DNA from: Candidatus Aminicenantota bacterium
GTDB taxonomy: Bacteria; Acidobacteriota; Aminicenantia; UBA2199
Length of the DNA stretch: 5,560 nucleotides
Assembly (NCBI GenBank): GCA_030671465.1
Contig: DAOVIP010000149.1
Span: 1 to 5,560 of the forward strand
Direction of reading: 5' to 3'
Part shown: positions 1-5,560 of the stretch, in pieces
Layout: the number at the start of each line of letters is the position of its first letter
Numbering within the stretch: the first letter of the stretch is position 1
The notes under the pieces: model-generated
Told to the model about the DNA's origin: nothing
Seen by the model: the letters and a program-made list of their open reading frames with translations, nothing else
Databases searched by the model: none
Made by a program: the position numbers and the translations under genes

Positions 1-843
1 AATGATCCCGAGGTGTCCGGGGCGCTTCTACAGGCTGTGGAACAATGGGGAAAAGAACAGGGTATGAGTACCATGACCGGACCCCATGGTTTTACCGATC
101 TGGATCCGGAGGGGTTGTTAATCGAGGGATTTGACAAGGTTCCCACCATTGCTTCCAATTATAATTTCCCCTACTATCAGGAATTGCTGGAGCAATATGG
201 ATTTGAAAAGGAAATTGATTACCATGAGTTTATTGCCATTGTTCCCCATGATACCGGACTCCCGGAAAAACTGCTGCGAATCGCCGACCGAATCGGTGAA
301 CGGGGCAGTTTAAAGGTCCTGAAATTCGATAACAAAAAACAGTTGATGAAACGGGCGGAAGAATTATTTTATCTGCTGGATGAGACCTTTGAAGAAATAT
401 ACGGTTCGGTACCCCTGACCGAGAAGCAGGTTAAATATTATGTGAAAAAGTATATTCCCTTTGTTCACAAGGACCTGGTTAAGGCAGTGGTGAACGAACG
501 GGATGAAATGGTGGGGTTCATGATTACCATGCCCAGTTTGACCAAGGGATTCCAGAAGGCCAAGGGTCGGCTCTTTCCCTTTGGCTGGTATCATCTGTTA
601 AAGGCCATGAAAACCTATGAAATCCTTGATTTTTATCTGGCCGGGGTCAAGAAAAAGTACCGGGGTGTCGGGGTTGACCTGATCATGGTGGTTGAGATCG
701 GCAAAACCGTTTTGAAAATGGGCTTCAAATACACCGAATCAAATCTGGAACTGGAAACCAATGTAAAAGTCCAGGCCCAGTGGAAGTTTTTCAATCCCAC
801 CCGTCACAAGAGCCGGAGAATTTTCAGAAAAGATATCAGATAA
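1..843 (+). CDS. YghO-like GNAT-fold protein, 5' end outside the window
   Basis: The reading frame is open from base 1, so this is the C-terminal 280 residues of a longer protein. A GTG at 13 could be read as a start, but the frame continues upstream and family members are, from memory, about 370-390 residues, so the true start is probably before the window. Near the beginning it has the pattern GPHGF...GLLIEGFD followed by YNFPYYQELLEQYGF (about bases 79-207), which I recognise from YghO-type proteins. The C-terminal half looks like a GNAT acyltransferase fold: a strand (VGFMITMP, near 510-535), then KKYRGVGVD (about 652-675), which resembles the acetyl-CoA pyrophosphate-binding loop R-x-x-G-x-G/A, then ELETN (about 748-762) and a closing strand. 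The substrate is unknown and no reaction can be assigned. The stop TAA lies 39 bases before the next gene on the same strand, suggesting co-transcription. Family recognition is fairly good; enzymatic activity is inference. Confidence 0.8.
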   Translation, partial: NDPEVSGALLQAVEQWGKEQGMSTMTGPHGFTDLDPEGLLIEGFDKVPTIASNYNFPYYQELLEQYGFEKEIDYHEFIAIVPHDTGLPEKLLRIADRIGERGSLKVLKFDNKKQLMKRAEELFYLLDETFEEIYGSVPLTEKQVKYYVKKYIPFVHKDLVKAVVNERDEMVGFMITMPSLTKGFQKAKGRLFPFGWYHLLKAMKTYEILDFYLAGVKKKYRGVGVDLIMVVEIGKTVLKMGFKYTESNLELETNVKVQAQWKFFNPTRHKSRRIFRKDIR

Positions 844-882
844 AGCATAGAATATCTGCATAAATATTTACCTCGAAGCGGC

Positions 883-2457
883 ATGAAGGGGATACAATTA
901 TCGCTCAAGGAAAAAATCGGCCAGATGTTCATGGTGGGTTTTTACGGGACCGAACCCGCTGATGAGATCGAGACCTTTATTAGGGAGTATCATCCCGGGT
1001 TTTTCATCCTTTTTTCGCGGAATATCCGATCCATTCCCCAGGTTATTGAACTGACCAATACCCTCCATGCCATGACAGTGCTTTCCCCTTTCCTGTTCAT
1101 TGACCAGGAAGGCGGCACCGTGGTTCAATTCAGGGAGATGGCTGCCACCGTGATTTCCCACATGGGTCTGGCTGCAACCGGTCAGCCGGATAATGCCCGC
1201 CGGGCTTCGCGTATCCTGGCTTTGGAATTGGATGCCTGCGGATTTGACGGAATTCTGGCCCCGGTTCTGGATGTGAATTTCGAGGAGAAAAATCCCATTA
1301 TCGGGATCCGGTCATTTTCGGATGATCCGGAGGTGGTCATTCGCTATGCCAAAAAGTTTTATCAGGGCCTGCAGGACAGCGGCCTGGCAGGGTGTGGCAA
1401 GCATTTTCCCGGTCATGGCGGAACCGTGGAGGATTCTCATCTGACCATTCCCCGGGTGGATATATCCCCGGAGGTCTTTTCCCGTTTCTGTCTGCAGCCT
1501 TTTTTGGCCCTGGCCAGGGAGCAGATCGATTCCCTGATGACCTCTCATGTGATTTACCAGGGGATTGCCCGGAATATGGCCACTTTTTCTCCTGACCTGA
1601 TTGGCCGGGTATTAAGAGGGGAGTTCAATTATCAGGGCGTGGTGTTCAGTGATTGCCTGGAAATGCAACCCATTAAGGACCATTTCTCAACCGAGGAAAT
1701 CGTGACCCGGGCGGTCCGGGCCGGGGTGGATGTCATGACTGCCAGTCACCATCTTGATTTTCAGAGAGAACTGTTTGATATTCTGTATTTCAAGGTAAAA
1801 AACAACCAGATCGAGGAGAAGCGACTGGACCAGTCCCTGTCCCGGATCCTGGACCTGAAAAACCGGTATCATCTCCTGACCACACGAAAATCAAGGGATG
1901 GGGTTTTGGGTGAAAAAGCAGCCAGAAGTCATCTCAAACAGGAGTTGAAACTGGCGGAGAAGTCCATTACCCTGCTGCGAAATGAGTTGGGCCTGATTCC
2001 ATTGAACCGAAACCGGAAAGTCCTGATCCTGGAATGGCAGAAAGTGAAGGCCACCCAGTCGCTTTCCCAGGCAGATGATACGGCCCTGTTAACGGAAATG
2101 GCCGGCAACATTTTTCAACAGGTTGAAACCCGGCTGTTGAAACTGGACGGGTCGGTACCGGAAGGGATTCTGGACCGGTTGAACCGGTTTGATTATGTGA
2201 TTGCCGGACTATACTCGCGTAATCCCGGGATTGCCTCAGTTCAATCCAGTGCTCTGAAGCGCATCAATGAAATCCGTCGGGATGTGATTGTCGTGGCCCT
2301 GGGAAATCCTTACGATATCAGCCATTTTCCGAAAATAAAAACCTATCTGGCTACCTATGGATTTCGCCGGGTTCAGATCGAGGCCCTCTTTAAAGTCCTG
2401 ACAGGAGAGATCGAGGCTGCCGGGAAATTACCGGTTCGTATCCACGGGATTGTTTAG
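883..2457 (+). CDS. Glycoside hydrolase family 3, NagZ-type beta-N-acetylhexosaminidase
   Basis: This 524-residue protein should cleave terminal beta-N-acetylglucosamine residues, by family analogy from peptidoglycan turnover fragments. A TIM-barrel domain (about 1-335) opens with LSLKEKIGQMFMVGF, typical of the family. IDQEGG at 73-78 contributes to the sugar site. KHFPGHGGTVEDSH (173-186) is the NagZ loop, with D184 and H186 as the expected His/Asp acid-base pair. The nucleophile is D257 in FSDCLEM (base 1651). NagZ usually has GHGDT and SDDL; here G180 and C258 replace the acidic residues, but neither is the catalytic residue. A C-terminal alpha/beta domain (about 350-524, with VALGNPYDI at 471-479 and GKLPV at 514-518) makes it longer than the single-domain E. 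coli enzyme of about 340 residues. No signal peptide is visible, which fits cytoplasmic recycling. ATG at 883 is the first standard start after the preceding stop and keeps the conserved N-terminus; only a weak purine stretch (GAAG) precedes it. A different GH3 specificity is possible but the His motif makes it unlikely. Confidence 0.93.
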   Translation: MKGIQLSLKEKIGQMFMVGFYGTEPADEIETFIREYHPGFFILFSRNIRSIPQVIELTNTLHAMTVLSPFLFIDQEGGTVVQFREMAATVISHMGLAATGQPDNARRASRILALELDACGFDGILAPVLDVNFEEKNPIIGIRSFSDDPEVVIRYAKKFYQGLQDSGLAGCGKHFPGHGGTVEDSHLTIPRVDISPEVFSRFCLQPFLALAREQIDSLMTSHVIYQGIARNMATFSPDLIGRVLRGEFNYQGVVFSDCLEMQPIKDHFSTEEIVTRAVRAGVDVMTASHHLDFQRELFDILYFKVKNNQIEEKRLDQSLSRILDLKNRYHLLTTRKSRDGVLGEKAARSHLKQELKLAEKSITLLRNELGLIPLNRNRKVLILEWQKVKATQSLSQADDTALLTEMAGNIFQQVETRLLKLDGSVPEGILDRLNRFDYVIAGLYSRNPGIASVQSSALKRINEIRRDVIVVALGNPYDISHFPKIKTYLATYGFRRVQIEALFKVLTGEIEAAGKLPVRIHGIV

Positions 2458-2477
2458 TACCCGAACTCCGAAAATAA

Positions 2478-2511
2478 AAAAGCAGGGAACCCGACTCGAT
2501 TCCCTGCTTTT
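2478..2511. terminator. Bidirectional Rho-independent terminator
   Basis: Bases 2478-2489 and 2500-2511 are perfect 12-base inverted complements (AAAAGCAGGGAA / TTCCCTGCTTTT) around a 10-base loop. The GCAGGGAA core is flanked by an A-rich run from 2471 on one side and by T residues on the other, so either RNA strand would form a hairpin ending in U residues. It sits 20 bases after the GH3 stop and 22 bases beyond the stop of the convergent minus-strand gene, the right place to terminate both. Confidence 0.9.
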
Positions 2512-2533
2512 AATCTATCTGAAAAGAATTGAC

Positions 2534-4609
2534 TTAGCGTTTTTTCCTGCTTGAGCTAGATGATCTGGAGCTTCTTGAAGAAGATCTGGATGAAGAGCGG
2601 GATCCGGAATAGGATGAGCGGGATTTGGTCCGGCTGCTGGAACCGCGGTATGAAGATCTGGTCCGGCTGCTGGAACCACGGTATGAAGATCTGGGCTGGC
2701 TGGAACTCCGGTAAGATGAACGGTATTGACTGGTCGATCGGCTGGGTGAATAGGATCTATTAGAAGACCGGTAACTGGATCGATAGTTCCGGGACGAATA
2801 ACTCCGGCTTTGGGTGGACCGGGTTGATGAAGGGGTGCGGGAACGGTAATAGCGGTAGGAAGAGCTGGTGGAATTCGAAGGCCGGTAGGATTTATATGAA
2901 GACTGGTTCTGGCTGCGAGTAGTCCTGGCGGCATTCCGGTTTTGAGTGGAGGAGGTATAGCGTTTTTGACTGGAGGTATATCTACTGCTGCTGGAGGTGT
3001 TGCGACTTGCAGACGAGGTTTTTCCTCCTCTATAATAGGATTGGCCCTTCTTTTTCTTGGTTTTCTGGGTTCCGGTACTCGAGCGTTTTCGGGTGGTGGG
3101 AGAATAAGACCGGCTTGGATAGGATTTATAAGAAGATCCTCGGGTTGATTTGGGTACAGTGCGGTAGGATTTATAAGATCGGCTCCGGTAGGAGGTTCTT
3201 GAGGTTGATGTATTTCTGGAAGAGGCGAAAGGCTGGGTCGATGAATTCCGGCTCCGGGAATATTTGAATGCATTGGATCTGGAACGGGTGCTGGTTGTGG
3301 TTCGGGATGTTGAAACTATACCGGCTCGCTTGTACTGGACGGCCCTGCCTCTGGCATCGGTGACATTCATCCGGGAATCAGAGAGCCGATCCCGGGGGGC
3401 AGTGGTTCGGTGGGTCAGGGTATTGGATTTGACCCTGGCAAGGTCGCTCCGTTTGAGGGCCACCTTGTTGATATGGGAAGCTGAAAGCTGGTTTTTCTTG
3501 ACGATGATATTGGATTTGGAGTGAATGGGTATTCCCTTCCGGTAATTGTAATTTCTCATCCATTTCTTGTTGAGGATGATCAGAGGACGGTTCCAGTAGC
3601 TTAATGAGCACCAGCTATAGTAGTAATGGTTCCAGGACCAGCTCACCCAGGCCGGTGACCAGTGATAGCCGGGAATCCAGTACCAGCCGTGAAATGCACT
3701 CCAGTGCCACCGGCCGTAATGGTGGGTATACCATCCCCAGGGATCATGACTGGACCAGACATACCCGTAAAACGGATTCTGGATCCATCGCCCGTTCCAG
3801 TAGGGTCTCCAGTAGGATCCAACATTATAGGGAATCCATATATGGGATGTATATCCCGGTTCGTAAATCCACCGGCCGGATCTGGACAATTCATATTCGT
3901 AATCTTCGTAACCGCTTTCCAGGTAGCGTGACGAGCTGTGGCGGGAATATCCGATGGTTTGGTTTCTTTGATTGTTCCATTGATCGAAACTATCCCGGTC
4001 AGAGCTCTGAAAATAAAATGGCCGTTCCCTGACATTTCCGTTGGCCATCACGGTTTTTTGATTGGCCCGCACATTCAGGCTGGTATTATCACCGGCCACT
4101 TCGGCAATTCCCTCTTGCACATATATCTCGGTATTGCCTGATTCATTGACATTGATCCGGTATATACCCCGGTCCAGAAGGAAAATACCGCAGTCCGGAG
4201 TTTGGATTTCAATATCCTTTTCCCGGTCGATATTTTCCATATCCAGATATATACCCCCCTTTAAAATCCGCATGATAAGGTTGGTTTTCCTAAGGCTGGG
4301 AATTTCGGTTAATATGATTTCCGAATCATAATCCAGTCTTAAATAGTTGCTGCGGCCAAGGTACAGCTCTAGCCGGCCGGAAGTGGTGCCGATCTTATCC
4401 TTTTCAAAAACCGGTAAATTAACGGTGGCCTGCTCCAGTCCCTGATCATAACTGCGCTGGACAAAGGCTTCTCCGCTGGTGTATTTGACCCTGAGCACTT
4501 TGGCATTTTCATAGTACTTGGCTTCAGAAGTTACCGGATTCGAATCATCTGTAAAAACAGAGAGGTTGAGGACAACCAGACATATAAGTAGAGTAAAAAT
4601 ATGTTTCAT
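2534..4609 (-). CDS. Exported FecR-like / Trp-Tyr-rich (DUF6600-like) protein with Ser-Arg-Tyr-rich tail
   Basis: This 691-residue protein of unknown function begins with a signal peptide (MKHIFTLLICLVVLNLSVFT, cleavage near 20; C10 is not in a convincing lipobox). Residues about 37-190 resemble a FecR-type beta-rich domain, with VKYTSGEAFVQ, a DKIGTTSGRLELYLG stretch, LKGGIYLDM and DIEIQTPDCGIFLLDRGIYRI. Residues 246-340 hold 18 Trp and many Tyr, with DPWGWYTHHYGRWHW and GWYWIPGYHWSPAWVSW, the pattern I know from DUF6600-type proteins that often follow a FecR domain. From about 431 to the end the chain is almost entirely Ser, Arg, Tyr, Thr and Lys, ending SSSSSRKKR; it should be disordered and strongly basic. 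Such a tail is not part of the family core as I know it. ATG at 4607-4609 is supported by AGGAGG five bases upstream and by the signal peptide. It probably acts in the periplasm or at the envelope; binding to an acidic polymer is a guess from charge alone. It ends convergent with the GH3 gene. Confidence 0.88.
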   Translation of the reverse strand: MKHIFTLLICLVVLNLSVFTDDSNPVTSEAKYYENAKVLRVKYTSGEAFVQRSYDQGLEQATVNLPVFEKDKIGTTSGRLELYLGRSNYLRLDYDSEIILTEIPSLRKTNLIMRILKGGIYLDMENIDREKDIEIQTPDCGIFLLDRGIYRINVNESGNTEIYVQEGIAEVAGDNTSLNVRANQKTVMANGNVRERPFYFQSSDRDSFDQWNNQRNQTIGYSRHSSSRYLESGYEDYEYELSRSGRWIYEPGYTSHIWIPYNVGSYWRPYWNGRWIQNPFYGYVWSSHDPWGWYTHHYGRWHWSAFHGWYWIPGYHWSPAWVSWSWNHYYYSWCSLSYWNRPLIILNKKWMRNYNYRKGIPIHSKSNIIVKKNQLSASHINKVALKRSDLARVKSNTLTHRTTAPRDRLSDSRMNVTDARGRAVQYKRAGIVSTSRTTTSTRSRSNAFKYSRSRNSSTQPFASSRNTSTSRTSYRSRSYKSYRTVPKSTRGSSYKSYPSRSYSPTTRKRSSTGTQKTKKKKGQSYYRGGKTSSASRNTSSSSRYTSSQKRYTSSTQNRNAARTTRSQNQSSYKSYRPSNSTSSSYRYYRSRTPSSTRSTQSRSYSSRNYRSSYRSSNRSYSPSRSTSQYRSSYRSSSQPRSSYRGSSSRTRSSYRGSSSRTKSRSSYSGSRSSSRSSSRSSRSSSSSRKKR
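2537..3319 (-). repeat. Low-complexity region encoding the Ser/Arg/Tyr-rich tail
   Basis: This stretch encodes residues about 431-691 of the exported protein. It is built from short degenerate variants of SSYRS, SRS and RSSSR. In DNA, the plus strand shows recurring CCGG, GGAAG and ATGAAGA words, so all frames stay open for long distances and generate spurious reading frames on both strands. The variation among copies suggests old expansion by slippage or unequal recombination followed by drift. Confidence 0.75.
2626..2691. repeat. 33-bp tandem repeat, two copies
   Basis: Bases 2626-2658 and 2659-2691 are identical except for one base (CCGCGG versus CCACGG). Each copy encodes 11 residues of the pattern SSYRGSSSRT followed by R or K, at about residues 640-662 of the exported protein. 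A more degenerate third copy continues after 2692. The near identity points to a recent duplication inside the tail. Confidence 0.88.
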
Positions 4610-4614
4610 TTTAA

Positions 4615-4620
4615 CCTCCT
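4615..4620 (-). promoter_or_regulatory. Strong ribosome binding site of the exported protein gene
   Basis: Read on the minus strand this is AGGAGG, a full anti-Shine-Dalgarno match, followed by five bases (TTAAA) and then ATG. It fixes the start at 4609 and is much stronger than anything seen in front of the other two genes whose starts are in the window. Confidence 0.9.
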
Positions 4621-4690
4621 GAAACAGAGAAGCAAATTCAATGCCAACCGGTAGGACTGTGGGTGTAACTTATTTGGGACATTTCAGCAG

Positions 4691-4716
4691 AAAATGGTTG
4701 AATCGGGTGACAACCA
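4691..4716 (-). terminator. Possible weak terminator after the Mrp gene
   Basis: On the minus strand TGGTTG (4716-4711) can pair with CAACCA (4700-4695) around a 10-base loop, followed by TTTT (4694-4691). It lies just after the Mrp stop at 4723. The stem is only six base pairs with three G-C pairs, so termination would be partial at best. The rest of the 113-base gap shows no convincing promoter to me. Confidence 0.3.
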
Positions 4717-4722
4717 CTGCCT

Positions 4723-5514
4723 TTATTTAAGAATTTTCAGGATTTTTTCAGCGAGTTTCTGGTTTTCCTGAAAGGCCGGGCTTTTTTTATTGGAAAAATA
4801 AAAGGGGGATCCGTCTGTTTTTTTCAAACCGATCCGGGGTTCAAAAGGAAACTCGGCCAGCAGGTCATAACCCAGGACTTTGGAGATACTACGGTTATCC
4901 TCATTGGGGTAAAGTTCTATCTGGGATGAGCAATCCGGGCAAACCAGAAATTTCATGTTTTCGACAATACCGAGAATCCGGGTATTGGTGGTCTGGTACA
5001 TGTTGATCATCTTTTTCACATCCGCAATCGAGGCTTCCTGGGGGGTGGTGACAATGATTCCTCCGGAGAGTTCGGTTTTCTGGACTATGGAGAGCGGGAC
5101 ATCCCCGGTTCCCGGGGGCAGGTCGATTAACAGGATGTCCAGTTCTCCCCAGTCGACATCGCTGAGGAATTGTTCAATGACTTTGTTGGCCAGCGGTCCC
5201 CTCCAGATCAAGGCCTTTTCCGGAGCAGCCACAAATCCCACCGACATGACTTTGAGGTTGAATTTTTTAACCGGGATCAGTTTAGACTTTTTGACAGCGG
5301 CCACTTCATTTTGAAGCCCCAGCATGAGGGGAACATTGGGACCGTAGATGTCGGCATCCAGCAGGCCAACCTTCTTTTTCTTTTCAGCCAGGGCAAGGGC
5401 CAGGTTGATTATGACCGTGGTTTTTCCCACACCCCCTTTTCCCGATGCAATGGCAATAATATTTTTGGCCTTTACCGGTATAGGAGAAAATGGACTTTTT
5501 TTCTTTTCAGTCAA
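4723..5514 (-). CDS. mrp: Mrp/NBP35-type P-loop ATPase, iron-sulfur cluster carrier
   Basis: This 263-residue cytoplasmic ATPase belongs to the Mrp/ApbC/NBP35 branch of the MinD-like P-loop proteins, which bind a [4Fe-4S] cluster between two subunits and hand it to apo-proteins. The deviant Walker A motif is GKGGVGKTT at 25-33, DADIYGPN follows at 53-60, and Walker B with the family's PPGTGD signature is LLIDLPPGTGD at 128-138. VENMKFLVCPDC ends in the CxxC pair C192/C195 that holds the bridging cluster. It lacks the N-terminal MIP18 (DUF59) domain of E. coli Mrp (about 370 residues), so it is the short form. The start is uncertain: the frame is closed by TGA at 5520-5518, leaving only CTG (5517) or TTG (5514) before the conserved region, with no Shine-Dalgarno match upstream. 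I use TTG. The next gene on this strand begins 113 bases downstream and has no evident functional link to Fe-S assembly. Confidence 0.93.
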   Translation of the reverse strand: MTEKKKSPFSPIPVKAKNIIAIASGKGGVGKTTVIINLALALAEKKKKVGLLDADIYGPNVPLMLGLQNEVAAVKKSKLIPVKKFNLKVMSVGFVAAPEKALIWRGPLANKVIEQFLSDVDWGELDILLIDLPPGTGDVPLSIVQKTELSGGIIVTTPQEASIADVKKMINMYQTTNTRILGIVENMKFLVCPDCSSQIELYPNEDNRSISKVLGYDLLAEFPFEPRIGLKKTDGSPFYFSNKKSPAFQENQKLAEKILKILK

Positions 5515-5521
5515 CAGTCAA
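5508..5521. repeat. 7-bp direct repeat over the Mrp start
   Basis: On the minus strand TTGACTG occurs twice in tandem (5521-5515 and 5514-5508). The second copy begins with the presumed TTG start codon. TTGACT resembles a -35 element, but no -10 box lies at a usable distance, so it may be chance or a small duplication at the start region. Confidence 0.6.
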
Positions 5522-5560
5522 TGTAATGGATTAAATGTTCAGTCTTTTATGCAGGAATCG

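Noticed and set aside
851..868. AT-rich inverted repeat AATAT...ATATT between the first two genes.
   Set aside because: Only five A-T pairs around an eight-base loop; too weak for a terminator or a supported operator.
2626..2691. The tandem repeat as a CRISPR array.
   Set aside because: The copies are directly adjacent without spacers, lie within a coding frame and encode the tail's own motif.
2515..3273. A 252-codon open frame on the minus strand, rich in Pro, Ala and Ile.
   Set aside because: It overlaps the Ser/Arg/Tyr tail in another frame. The low-complexity codons contain few stops out of frame, it runs through the terminator side, and it shows no domain or ribosome binding site. The overlapping frame has a signal peptide, strong ribosome binding site and recognisable domains.
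3604..4032. A 142-codon open frame on the plus strand.
   Set aside because: It is antisense to the Trp/Tyr-rich and FecR-like parts of the exported protein, has no recognisable motif and no good ribosome binding site, and is explained by the biased codons of the real gene.
5508..5521. TTGACT hexamers as -35 promoter elements for the Mrp gene.
   Set aside because: They lie at the start codon and no -10 box follows at 16-18 bases; the nearest TATA-like word is about 26 bases away and inside the coding region.
5170..5526. A plus-strand open frame of 118 codons at the right edge, with another at 4955-5314.
   Set aside because: Both are antisense to the Mrp gene, whose Walker and CxxC motifs are unambiguous; neither shows family features.

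Overview
The window is bacterial chromosomal DNA of roughly balanced base composition. It carries four protein genes: two on the plus strand in its first half and two on the minus strand in its second half. I see no RNA gene, mobile element, CRISPR array or phage gene. The FecR-like plus Trp/Tyr-rich (DUF6600-like) exported protein, next to Mrp and a NagZ-type glycosidase, would fit a Gram-negative-type lineage such as Acidobacteriota/Aminicenantota. That is an impression from protein style, not a demonstrated assignment.

Positions 1-843 (+) hold the 3' part of a YghO-like, GNAT-fold acetyltransferase-type protein whose start lies before the window. After a 39-base gap, 883-2457 (+) encodes a 524-residue family 3 glycoside hydrolase of the NagZ (beta-N-acetylhexosaminidase) type with its catalytic His and Asp in place. 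A perfect 12-bp hairpin with A and T tracts on its two sides (2478-2511) separates it from the convergent gene and should stop transcription from both directions.

Positions 2534-4609 (-) encode a 691-residue exported protein in three parts: a FecR-like beta domain, a Trp/Tyr-rich domain, and a tail of about 260 residues made mostly of Ser, Arg, Tyr and Thr. The tail contains a nearly perfect 33-bp tandem repeat. The gene has a strong ribosome binding site. Upstream on the same strand, 4723-5514 (-) encodes a short Mrp/NBP35-type P-loop ATPase (iron-sulfur cluster carrier) that appears to begin at a non-ATG codon without a visible ribosome binding site.

The two plus-strand genes are probably co-transcribed. 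The two minus-strand genes are 113 bases apart and may or may not share a transcript. No shared pathway links all four: peptidoglycan recycling (NagZ type) and Fe-S assembly (Mrp) are housekeeping. The least explained gene is the Ser/Arg/Tyr-tailed exported protein, and it is the best candidate for something undescribed.
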